Shown: positions 8,601 through 14,348 of the stretch, piece after piece
Layout of the letters: the number at the start of each line of letters is the position of its first letter
Position numbering within the stretch: position 1 is the stretch's first letter
Source: Palsa-459 sp035510855
GTDB taxonomy: Bacteria; Actinomycetota; Acidimicrobiia; Acidimicrobiales; RAAP-2
NCBI GenBank assembly: GCA_035510855.1
Contig: DATKGG010000049.1
Span: 1-14,348, forward strand
Reading direction: 5' to 3'
DNA: 14,348 nt
The notes under the pieces: generated by a model
The model's input: only the letters and a program-made list of their open reading frames with translations
Told to the model about the DNA's origin: nothing
The model's database searches: none
Position numbers and translations under genes: made by a program

Positions 8601-10877
8601 GTCGACCGCGTTGAGCGGCTGGTCCTCGGGCGCGTTGGCGACCGCGTTGCCGTAGCCCGACGCCCCGACGCTGCGGATGCCGTGCACCACGAGCACGGTC
8701 TGTGTCGAGGGCGACTGGTTCGTGAAGATCGGCAGCGACTGCTCGGCGGGGTTGAAGGACAAGGGCTCGGCGCCCGCCTGCTCGACGGCGCCGTAGGTCG
8801 TGTGCAGCGTGCCCCAGGTGTCGAGCTCCTTCGCGTTCGAGTCGGTCACCACGAGCAGCGTGCCGTGGGACTGGGCCAGCCTCGCAAGCGACGCGGCCGG
8901 CTGCGAGGCCGCGTAGACGATCGCTCGCGGCGAGCCGTTCAGCAGCCCCGCGCCCGCGGCGAGCAGCACGCCGTCGCCGTCGCCGTCGAGCACGATCGGG
9001 TCCTGCCTCGACTCGGTGCGCAGCAGCGCGCGCGGCTGGGCGATCCTGAAGACCGCGAGCGCGGGAGGGTAGCTCGCGTTGGTCGGGATCCCGAGCTGGG
9101 TCTCGTCGAGGATCCGACCGACCTGCGTGCGGTCGAGGTGCGCAGTGCCGAAGCTCTTGGTGAGTGCCATGCCCGCGGGGGTCGGATGCAGCTCGAGCCA
9201 CAGCGCTTGCGGGCGCGGGAGGTCGAACCGCTCGTACTGCAGGTCCGACTGCAAGAGGACCGCCCCCACGCCCATGAGCCTCGCCATCGGCACGAGCGTC
9301 GCGGGGTCGAACACACCGTTTTGGATCGACTCGTCGAGGGCGCGCAGGAGGTTCGCGCTCGCCGGCTCGCCCTGGAGCACGGCCTGGCGCTGGATGTAGG
9401 GCCGGTCGAGGAGCCCCGGCCACACCGAGTCGAGGGTCACGCCCCAGTGGTAGTAGCCGAAGTCCGCCCCGGGCAGCCCGAGCACCGGCGTGCGGCCCGA
9501 GGCATTGAGGTAGTTGGCCGCGTTCGTCACGTACTTCGGCAGGGTCTCGGGGAACATCAGGTTCGTGGCGACCACGTTGCCCTCGAAGAACGGCGCGAGG
9601 TTGAAGCAGGCGAGCGCCCCGATGAGGACCCCCGCGAGCATCGAGACGCTCGGGCGCCATGCGCGGAGCGAACTCACCGCGGCGCCCGCGAGCAAGCTCA
9701 GGCCGAGCACGACGATCGGCAGCACCCGGTTCGACGAGCGCATCGCGAGCCCGATCGTCGAGCTCTCCCCGATCGAGCGGAAGACGCGCCCGAGCGGGGA
9801 GGGGTCCGACAAGGGGTACGCGCCGACGGCCAGCACGACGCCCATCACGACGAGCAGGACGGCGAACGCGCGGTACCGCCACCGGATGAAGGCCGCACCG
9901 AGGAGGGCTACGGCCGGCACCGCGAAGCTGAGCAGGACCCCGAGACCGTGCGACATGTAGGTGGAGGAGGTCTGGGTCCAGGGCTGGATGGCGTCGTTGC
10001 CGTAGAAGTACCAGTACCCGAGCCCGCGCAGGACCTCCGAGGACAGCGACGTCAGCGTGACCGTGGGGAAGGTCTCCGTGTAGCGGAGCACGTTGATCCC
10101 GAAGGCCCCCTCGGCCCACAGCCCGGCGACCCACCAGGCCGACACGACGGCTGACAGCACGCCCGTGCGCAGGGTGGCGGCGAGCACGCGCCGCCACGAG
10201 GCCTCCTTCGTGATCCCCGCGAGCAGCAGCCACAGAGCGGGGGCGAGGCCCACGAGCAGCACCGACGTGGCGTTCACGCCCCCGATGAGCGCGACGACCA
10301 GCGCGAAGAGCGCGGGGTAGCGCCAGCCGCCCCGGCGGACCGCGACGATGGCGAAGCCCACGAGCCAGCCGAGTCCCGCCCACGGCATGAGGATCGCCGA
10401 GGTCCGAGCCAGGTAGTCGATGATGTAGGGCGTCAGCATGTAGCACAGGGCCGCCGCGAGCTGTCCCCATGCCGCGACGCCAAGCAGACGTGCGAGGTAG
10501 CGCACGCCCATGCCCGCGGCGAAGATGAGCGTGCCCATCCAGAGCCGCTGGGCGATCCACGTCGGCACATGGGCCTCGTGGAAGACCCAGTACCACGGGC
10601 CCATCGGGAAGAGGTAGCCGATGTTCTGATGGGTGACCGTGCCGGACCCGACGTTCGGGTTCCACAGGTACATCGCCGAGCGCAGGAGCTTCGTCGGGTC
10701 GAGGTACAGGTAGGCCTTGGTGTCCGCGGCGATCCAGCCGGGGTGCGAGCGCAGCAGGGGCACGAACGCGATGGCGGCGAGCACGAGGACGTGCAATCGC
10801 GCGACCTTGCGCCCGGCGACGCCGGGGGCGGCGCCGTCGGCAGCGGTCTCTTCGATCGTCGGCGTCTGCAGCGTCAC
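5598..10877 (-). CDS. aftD: AftD-like alpha-(1->3)-arabinofuranosyltransferase (DUF3367) fused to a C-terminal SAM methyltransferase
   Basis: One continuous 1759-residue frame. TM1 (25-42) is followed by an outer loop AADTKAYLYLD (Asp52, Asp60) and HQNIGYLFPMGP (83-94), both hallmarks of AftD, which adds arabinofuranose from decaprenyl-phosphoarabinose on the outer face. A GT-C membrane region runs to about 430. The extracytoplasmic part has the DUF3367-like VVTDSNAKELDTWGT segment and two discoidin/F5-8-C-like carbohydrate-binding modules, roughly 745-860 and 970-1095. More helices lie at about 1281-1433. The last 260 residues are a class I methyltransferase: VIDIGGGAGYF (1546-1556) binds SAM, followed by SSNVLEHVPDP near 1628 and WSPWGGHETSPWHYL and KRHGHPPKN between about 1665 and 1697. 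This domain resembles mycobacterial Rv0224c. Mycobacterial AftD is about 1400 residues, so the methyltransferase explains the extra length. The start is the GTG at 10877, preceded by GGAGGG. The arabinose donor specificity in this organism is inferred, not shown. Confidence 0.87.
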   Translation of the reverse strand: MTLQTPTIEETAADGAAPGVAGRKVARLHVLVLAAIAFVPLLRSHPGWIAADTKAYLYLDPTKLLRSAMYLWNPNVGSGTVTHQNIGYLFPMGPWYWVFHEAHVPTWIAQRLWMGTLIFAAGMGVRYLARLLGVAAWGQLAAALCYMLTPYIIDYLARTSAILMPWAGLGWLVGFAIVAVRRGGWRYPALFALVVALIGGVNATSVLLVGLAPALWLLLAGITKEASWRRVLAATLRTGVLSAVVSAWWVAGLWAEGAFGINVLRYTETFPTVTLTSLSSEVLRGLGYWYFYGNDAIQPWTQTSSTYMSHGLGVLLSFAVPAVALLGAAFIRWRYRAFAVLLVVMGVVLAVGAYPLSDPSPLGRVFRSIGESSTIGLAMRSSNRVLPIVVLGLSLLAGAAVSSLRAWRPSVSMLAGVLIGALACFNLAPFFEGNVVATNLMFPETLPKYVTNAANYLNASGRTPVLGLPGADFGYYHWGVTLDSVWPGLLDRPYIQRQAVLQGEPASANLLRALDESIQNGVFDPATLVPMARLMGVGAVLLQSDLQYERFDLPRPQALWLELHPTPAGMALTKSFGTAHLDRTQVGRILDETQLGIPTNASYPPALAVFRIAQPRALLRTESRQDPIVLDGDGDGVLLAAGAGLLNGSPRAIVYAASQPAASLARLAQSHGTLLVVTDSNAKELDTWGTLHTTYGAVEQAGAEPLSFNPAEQSLPIFTNQSPSTQTVLVVHGIRSVGASGYGNAVANAPEDQPLNAVDGNALTAWAVGAFTDPRGQFLRINLVRPTTVSSLFLQQPQVGIRTRWASRVRLTFSDGSTQVLRLGTDTRTSGATFHFPAHRTTSLTITITAMTGSQTVFTGASPVGFAQVRIPGVGPVTSTLQLPTDLLSGAGSAGNHDSLVILLHRLRAATIPPRTDPELSMSRTFDLPSARTFSITGTARVSDLVDDARLDTLLGRGTGRKLHVVSTDSSSRLTGSIANDSWAAFDGNHDTSWSPAYVGPVPVWLSATLSHAVSINHVTLHVVLDGRHSVPRVLEVTTDRGTRVEAPIRYDPASRVGSGQGATESATAKFAPIAGTTFKFAFPSNHAIVTTDHISGLPTVLPIGIADVMIPNAANATTPGKLASACRAGLLSIDGKDVAIRITGTTRDALAQRALSITACGSPRRLGSGSHVLTTAPGYATGWNLDTLELRSGATTPAVAPSATAHVTHVAWANDVSLHATVGPQSRASWLVLNQSFSLGWHASIKGRDLGAPVLLDGGFMAWRLPASTTSATVSISWKPQSTVDIALAVSALGLVVVLGLIVIPRRRRSQARSLAARQVPNDLEPVLAWPWRSRTMSLPLCAAATVLSVLIAGPAVAVILVPLLALAWWRRPLRAVLALAPALVIALAGAYMIYEQRKYDWPHNIQWPTHFGTANTLGWIAVCILVVDVLGFREDADPWFAIANLSRAAGGPDPSAPQGLARIVPTRLVGLISVVAPSRLAPPAELGRTGESLIALPASGIPRSVALFRAFRKEQSDPDYFYRMIALDTLVRLTGSTPLFNRTVIDIGGGAGYFAEAFRNAGARVVLIEPEADAPLPPHLQGPEQSLDLHARHERAVWPGRLMAGDTIAGDGLSLPLPDNFADLVFSSNVLEHVPDPSKFIDESVRVARSGGQIYLSFTVWWSPWGGHETSPWHYLSGRYAKRRYTKRHGHPPKNVYGESLFALKVSTVLKLLAARDDVALIAAEPRYLPRWAAFLVKVPVLREVVTWNLVTLLEKL

Positions 10878-10879
10878 GG

Positions 10880-10893
10880 GCCCTCCGAGTGTA
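10880..10893 (-). promoter_or_regulatory. -10-like element and ribosome binding site for the AftD-methyltransferase gene
   Basis: Read on the minus strand, TACACT (10893-10888) is followed by CGGAGGGCCC and then the GTG start at 10877. TACACT fits TANNNT. GGAGGG (10886-10881) is a strong Shine-Dalgarno core but only three bases from the GTG. If TACACT is the true -10, the leader would be only a few bases long and the Shine-Dalgarno could hardly be used, so one of the two may be fortuitous. No good -35 is visible about 17 bases upstream. Confidence 0.4.
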
Positions 10894-10983
10894 GGACAGG
10901 GACCCTTTCGGACCTGGTGTATGACCCGGCTCGGCGACGCGGCGACACGGGTGTTGCCAGCGCCTCGAGTCGCAGCCTCCCCC

Positions 10984-10989
10984 TAGCGT
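10984..10989 (+). promoter_or_regulatory. -10 element for coaE, likely leaderless transcript
   Basis: TAGCGT lies six bases before the GTG start of coaE at 10996, and no Shine-Dalgarno sequence intervenes. A TANNNT box at this distance is the known signature of actinobacterial transcripts that begin at the start codon itself. The -35 region is not recognisable, which is common for this promoter type. Confidence 0.5.
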
Positions 10990-10995
10990 GACGGC

Positions 10996-11589
10996 GTGTC
11001 GACGGTTGCGGTCATCGGTGGGATCGGGTGTGGCAAGTCGACCGTGACACACCTGCTGGCCGACAAGGGCGCCATCGTCGTCGACGCTGACGTGATCGCC
11101 CGCGAGGTCGTCGAGCCAGGCTCCCCGGCCCTCGACGCGCTGGTCACCGAGTTCGGGTCCGGCATCCTCGCTGACGACGGGGCCCTGGATCGCACCGCGC
11201 TCGCCAAGGTCGCGTTCGCCGAGCCGGCGGCGACCGCGACCATGAACGAGATCCTCCATCCGGCGATCGGCGTCGAGCTACTCCAGCAGGTGCACGACGC
11301 CCGCGAGCGAGCCGGCGTCGTGGTCGTCGCGATCCCGCTGTTCCGCGACGAGCACCGAGAGCTGCTCGGCATCGACGTCGTCGTGTGCGTCGACTGCCCG
11401 CCCGAGGTCGCCCTTGAGCGTCTGGTCGCCGGTCGAGGACTGACCGAAGCCGACGCACGAGCCCGCATGGCGGCCCAGCTGCCGAGGGCCGAGCGCTGCG
11501 CGGACGCCGACGAGGTGCTGGACAACTCGAAGGATCCAGCGTCGCTCAACGAGCTGGTCGACGCGCTGTGGGACCGGGTCTCGAGATGA
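10996..11589 (+). CDS. coaE: Dephospho-CoA kinase
   Basis: This 197-residue cytosolic enzyme phosphorylates the 3'-OH of dephospho-CoA ribose with ATP, the last step of coenzyme A synthesis. The start is the GTG at 10996, giving a Walker A loop almost at the N terminus (GGIGCGKST, residues 8-16). The nucleotide-binding core is followed by GAIVVDADVIAREVVEPG, which matches the family's conserved 'DAD..aRe...pG' segment at the substrate site. HPAIGVELL, AIPLFRDEHRE and the lid region with RGLTEADARARMAAQ follow. The C-terminal DEVLDNS matches the usual 'aD.vi.N.g' ending. The length is typical of stand-alone bacterial CoaE; the extra C-terminal domain seen in some actinobacteria is absent. It overlaps uvrB by four bases (ATGA), so the two are probably co-translated. 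coaE next to uvrB and uvrA is a familiar actinobacterial arrangement. Confidence 0.95.
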   Translation: MSTVAVIGGIGCGKSTVTHLLADKGAIVVDADVIAREVVEPGSPALDALVTEFGSGILADDGALDRTALAKVAFAEPAATATMNEILHPAIGVELLQQVHDARERAGVVVVAIPLFRDEHRELLGIDVVVCVDCPPEVALERLVAGRGLTEADARARMAAQLPRAERCADADEVLDNSKDPASLNELVDALWDRVSR

Positions 11590-13637
11590 GCACCGACCGC
11601 GCGTTTCGCGTCCAGTCGCCCTTCGAGCCCGCGGGCGACCAGCCCCAGGCGATCGCCGAGCTCTCCCGCGGCGTGCTCGACGGTCTTCGCTTCCAGACCC
11701 TCGAGGGGATCACGGGCTCGGGCAAGACCGCGACCATCGCCTGGGTCATCGAGCAGCTCCAGCGACCGACGCTCGTCATCGAGCCGAACAAGTCGCTCGC
11801 CGCGCAGCTCGCCGCCGAGCTCCGCGAGATGCTGCCGGACAACCGCGTCGAGTTCTTCGTCTCCTACTACGACTACTACCAGCCCGAGGCCTACATCGCG
11901 AGGACGGACACCTACATCGAGAAGGACTCGTCGATCAACGACGAGATCGACCGGCTCCGGCATGCCTCGACGTCGTCGCTGCTCACGCGACGCGACACGG
12001 TCGTCGTCGCCTCGGTGTCCTGCATCTACGGACTCGGATCTCCCGAGGAGTACGCCAAGAAGATGGTGTCGCTCATCGCCGGCGAGCAGTACGACCAGCG
12101 CGCGCTGCTGCGCCGCCTCGTCGACATGCACTACAACCGAAACGACCTCACGCTGCTTCGCGGCACCTTCCGCGTGCGCGGCGACACCGTCGAGCTGCAC
12201 CCGAGCTACGAACAGGAGGCGGTTCGCCTCTCGTTCTTCGGCGACACGCTCGAGCGGATCGCGACGTTCGACCCGCTCACCGGCGACGTGCGCGAGACCC
12301 TCGAGGACCTCGCGGTGTACTCGGCGTCGCACTACGTCGCGGGCGACGAGACGATGGCGAGGGCGATCGCGTCCATCGAGGCCGAGCTCCAGGTCCGACT
12401 TGCCGAGTTCCAGTCCGCGGGAAAGCTGCTCGAGGTCCAGCGCCTGCGCGCGCGCACCGAGCACGACCTTGAGATGCTCGCCGAGACCGGGACGTGCGCG
12501 GGCATCGAGAACTACTCGCGCCACCTCGACGGCCGCTCGGCGGGGGAGCGGCCCTTCACGCTGCTCGACTACTTCCCGAAGGACTTCCTCGTCGTCGTCG
12601 ACGAGTCCCACGTCGCGGTGCCCCAGCTACACGGCCAGTACGCCGGGGACAAGTCGCGAAAGGACGTGCTCGTCGAGCACGGCTTCCGCCTCCCCTCCGC
12701 GCTCGACAACCGGCCGCTTCGCTTCGAGGAGTTCCTGGGCGCGGTGCCCCAGGTGCTCTTCGTCTCGGCGACCCCGGGTCCCTACGAAAAGGAGGTCTCC
12801 GACGCGGTCGTCGAGCAGGTGATCCGGCCCACCGGTCTCGTCGACCCGCCGGTCGAGATCGTCCCCACACGCGGCCAGATCGACGACCTGCGCGCGAGGA
12901 TCACCGAAACGGTCGCCGTGGGGGACCGGGTCCTCGTCACGACCCTGACCAAGAAGATGGCAGAGGACCTCTCCACGTACCTCGCCGACGCCGGCGTTCG
13001 CGTCCAGTACCTGCACTCCGACATCGACACGATCGAGCGCATCGAGATCCTCCGGTCGCTTCGCCTGGGCGAGTTCGACGTGCTGGTCGGGATCAACCTG
13101 CTGCGCGAGGGACTCGACCTTCCTGAGGTCGGGCTGGTCGCGATCCTCGACGCGGACAAGGAGGGCTTCTTGCGCAGCGCCTCGTCGCTCGTCCAGACCA
13201 TCGGTCGCGCGGCACGGAACGCGCGTGGCCGCGCCGTCCTGTACGCCGACACGATCACCGACTCGATGCGCGCGGCCATCTCGGTCACCGAGCGCCGGCG
13301 AGGGGTCCAGATCGCGTACAACGCCGAGCACGGGATCGACCCCCAGTCGATCACCTCGGCGGTGAAGGACATCCTCGGGCGGCTGCGCAGCGCCTCGGGC
13401 GAGGACCGGGGCAGCCGCGGCCGGCGGGGGCGTGGATCGGGCCCCCGCCGCAGCCAGCCCCGCCCGGTGGACGCCCAGAGCCTCAACGCCGACGCCGAGC
13501 GCCTCGAGAAAGAGATGCTGGCGGCGGCAAAGGACCTGCGCTTCGAGGAGGCCGCCGCGATCCGCGACGAGCTGCACGAGGTCGTCGGGCTCCTCGCGTC
13601 GCTGACCCAGGAGGGGGTCGTCACAGCAGCCCGGTAG
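11586..13637 (+). CDS. uvrB: UvrABC excinuclease subunit B
   Basis: This 683-residue damage-verification helicase of nucleotide excision repair receives DNA from UvrA and recruits UvrC. The ATG at 11586 overlaps the coaE stop (ATGA) and gives the expected N terminus. An in-frame GTG at 11568 would only add six residues inside coaE. Walker A is TGSGKT (43-48). The damage-probing beta-hairpin region contains SYYDYYQPEAYI (about 93-104) and the following DTYIEKDSSINDEIDRLRH. ASVSCIYGLGSPEEY follows. The Walker B/DEAD-like motif is DESHV at about 339-343. The second helicase half has VGINLLREGLDLPEVGL and QTIGRAARN. The C-terminal UVR domain (about 640-665, LEKEM...FEEAAAIRDEL) is the UvrC-binding helix pair. 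Between the helicase core and UVR lies an Arg/Gly/Ser-rich linker. All key motifs are intact. Confidence 0.97.
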   Translation: MSTDRAFRVQSPFEPAGDQPQAIAELSRGVLDGLRFQTLEGITGSGKTATIAWVIEQLQRPTLVIEPNKSLAAQLAAELREMLPDNRVEFFVSYYDYYQPEAYIARTDTYIEKDSSINDEIDRLRHASTSSLLTRRDTVVVASVSCIYGLGSPEEYAKKMVSLIAGEQYDQRALLRRLVDMHYNRNDLTLLRGTFRVRGDTVELHPSYEQEAVRLSFFGDTLERIATFDPLTGDVRETLEDLAVYSASHYVAGDETMARAIASIEAELQVRLAEFQSAGKLLEVQRLRARTEHDLEMLAETGTCAGIENYSRHLDGRSAGERPFTLLDYFPKDFLVVVDESHVAVPQLHGQYAGDKSRKDVLVEHGFRLPSALDNRPLRFEEFLGAVPQVLFVSATPGPYEKEVSDAVVEQVIRPTGLVDPPVEIVPTRGQIDDLRARITETVAVGDRVLVTTLTKKMAEDLSTYLADAGVRVQYLHSDIDTIERIEILRSLRLGEFDVLVGINLLREGLDLPEVGLVAILDADKEGFLRSASSLVQTIGRAARNARGRAVLYADTITDSMRAAISVTERRRGVQIAYNAEHGIDPQSITSAVKDILGRLRSASGEDRGSRGRRGRGSGPRRSQPRPVDAQSLNADAERLEKEMLAAAKDLRFEEAAAIRDELHEVVGLLASLTQEGVVTAAR

Positions 13638-13640
13638 CCT
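13635..13640 (+). promoter_or_regulatory. -10 element for uvrA, overlapping the uvrB stop codon
   Basis: TAGCCT begins with the TAG stop codon of uvrB and lies seven bases before the uvrA ATG at 13648. The intervening CCGGCCG contains no Shine-Dalgarno sequence. The spacing fits a leaderless transcript that starts at the A of the ATG. No -35 or LexA/SOS box is recognisable nearby. Confidence 0.45.
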
Positions 13641-13647
13641 CCGGCCG

Positions 13648-14348
13648 ATGGCGGACCGGATCATCGTTCGTGGCGCCCGCGAACACAACCTGAAGGACGT
13701 TCATCTCGAGATCCCTCGGGACCGCCTCGTCGTGTTCACCGGCCTGTCGGGCTCGGGGAAGTCCTCGCTTGCGTTCGACACCATCTACGCGGAGGGTCAG
13801 CGTCGCTACGTCGAGAGCCTGTCGGCCTACGCGCGCCAGTTCCTCGGCCAGATGGACAAGCCGGACGTCGACTTCATCGAGGGCCTGTCGCCGGCGATCT
13901 CGATCGACCAGAAGTCCGCGTCGCGCAACCCCCGCTCGACCGTCGGCACCGTCACCGAGGTCTACGACTACCTGCGGCTCCTCTTTGCGAGGATAGGACG
14001 CCCGCACTGCCCGAAGTGCGGGCGCGAGGTGGGTCGCCAGACCCCCCAGCAGATCGTCGACCAGGTGCTCGAGCTGGGCGCCGACACGAGGCTCTTGGTC
14101 CTCGGCCCCGTCGTGCGAGGGCGCAAAGGGGAGTACCACGCCCTCCTCGACGACCTCGGGCGCCAGGGCTTTTCGCGCGTCCGCGTCGACGGCAACGTCC
14201 TCGAGCTGACGGACCGGGACTCGCTCGACCTCGCGCGCTACGAGCAGCACACGATCGAGGTCGTCGTCGACCGGCTCGTCGTCCGCGACGGCATCCGCCA
14301 GCGGCTGACGGAGTCCATCGAGACCGCGCTGCGGCTCGGCACGGGCAC
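13648..14348 (+). CDS. uvrA: UvrABC excinuclease subunit A (3' truncated by the window)
   Basis: 233 codons of uvrA are visible, out of roughly 950 in the family, and the frame is still open at the right edge. The product is the ABC-type ATPase dimer that finds DNA damage and loads UvrB. The N terminus IIVRGAREHNLKDVHLEIPR (residues 5-24) and the first Walker A loop TGLSGSGKSSLAFDT (31-45) are diagnostic. QRRYVESLSAYARQFLGQM (51-69) and SPAISIDQKSASRNPRSTVGT (81-101; key residues Q88, K89, R93, R96) are near-invariant in UvrA. CPKCG (Cys121, Cys124) is a candidate zinc-ligand pair. The ATG at 13648 lies ten bases after the uvrB stop and has no Shine-Dalgarno sequence, but it does have a TAGCCT box seven bases upstream. 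Co-transcription with uvrB and a separate leaderless transcript are both possible. Confidence 0.95.
   Translation, partial: MADRIIVRGAREHNLKDVHLEIPRDRLVVFTGLSGSGKSSLAFDTIYAEGQRRYVESLSAYARQFLGQMDKPDVDFIEGLSPAISIDQKSASRNPRSTVGTVTEVYDYLRLLFARIGRPHCPKCGREVGRQTPQQIVDQVLELGADTRLLVLGPVVRGRKGEYHALLDDLGRQGFSRVRVDGNVLELTDRDSLDLARYEQHTIEVVVDRLVVRDGIRQRLTESIETALRLGTG

Noticed and set aside
8967..8988. Repeated GCCGTC units encoding DGDGDG in the AftD part, as a calcium-binding EF-hand/dockerin-like motif
   Set aside because: Only one short run is present without the rest of such a loop; a Gly/Asp-rich turn here appears to be normal variation in AftD homologues.
6907..11259. 1450-residue minus-strand open frame overlapping the AftD gene and coaE
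   Set aside because: It is Arg/Gly/His-rich without recognisable domains, whereas the other frame of the same strand encodes the AftD motifs. High GC content removes stop codons from unused frames.
11568..11585. Upstream GTG as the uvrB start
   Set aside because: It adds six residues not typical of UvrB and lies inside coaE; the ATG in the ATGA overlap fits better.
10983..12611. 542-residue minus-strand open frame opposite coaE and uvrB
   Set aside because: It lies opposite two strongly conserved genes, has no domain, and is compositionally a shadow.
13666..13684. GTTCG-N9-CGAAC inverted repeat at the start of uvrA as a LexA/SOS box
   Set aside because: The half-sites are in the opposite order to the actinobacterial CGAAC-N4-GTTCG box, the spacing is wrong, and it lies inside conserved coding sequence.

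Overview
The window is very GC-rich (about 70% by eye). It uses GTG starts freely, packs genes with 4-base GTGA/ATGA overlaps, and carries an AftD-type arabinofuranosyltransferase homologue beside coaE-uvrB-uvrA. This points to a high-GC Actinomycetota. A non-mycobacterial lineage such as Acidimicrobiia is my best guess, but that is inference; no rRNA or other taxonomic marker is present.

Layout. (1) Positions 3-5620, plus strand: four envelope-glycan genes in a row. They are the C-terminal part of an FAD-dependent UDP-galactopyranose-mutase/amine-oxidase-like oxidoreductase, a GT-C-like polytopic membrane protein, a Wzx/MOP-type flippase, and a GT4 glycosyltransferase. The first three are joined by GTGA overlaps; the fourth follows after 28 bases that contain a perfect 8+1+8 inverted repeat. 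(2) Positions 5598-10877, minus strand: one 1759-residue ORF with a complete AftD-like (DUF3367) membrane glycosyltransferase and, at its C terminus, a class I SAM-dependent methyltransferase resembling mycobacterial Rv0224c. Its 3' end overlaps the GT4 gene tail to tail by 23 bases. (3) Positions 10878-10995: a 118-base divergent intergenic region with promoter-like elements in both directions. (4) Positions 10996-14348, plus strand: coaE (dephospho-CoA kinase), uvrB, and the first 233 codons of uvrA, which runs off the right edge. No RNA gene, mobile element, CRISPR array or gene-free stretch over 300 bases was seen.

How the genes may work together (inference). GT4, the oxidoreductase and the methyltransferase domain face the cytoplasm and could build and modify a lipid-linked glycan. 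The flippase could move it across the membrane. The GT-C protein and the AftD part could add or transfer sugars on the outer face. In M. tuberculosis the Rv0224c-like methyltransferase, an Rv0225-like GT4 and AftD (Rv0236c) are, from memory, separate genes of one genomic neighbourhood. Here methyltransferase and AftD are a single polypeptide, which is the most unusual feature of the window. coaE-uvrB-uvrA is ordinary housekeeping and nucleotide excision repair, although coaE and uvrA show signs of leaderless transcription.
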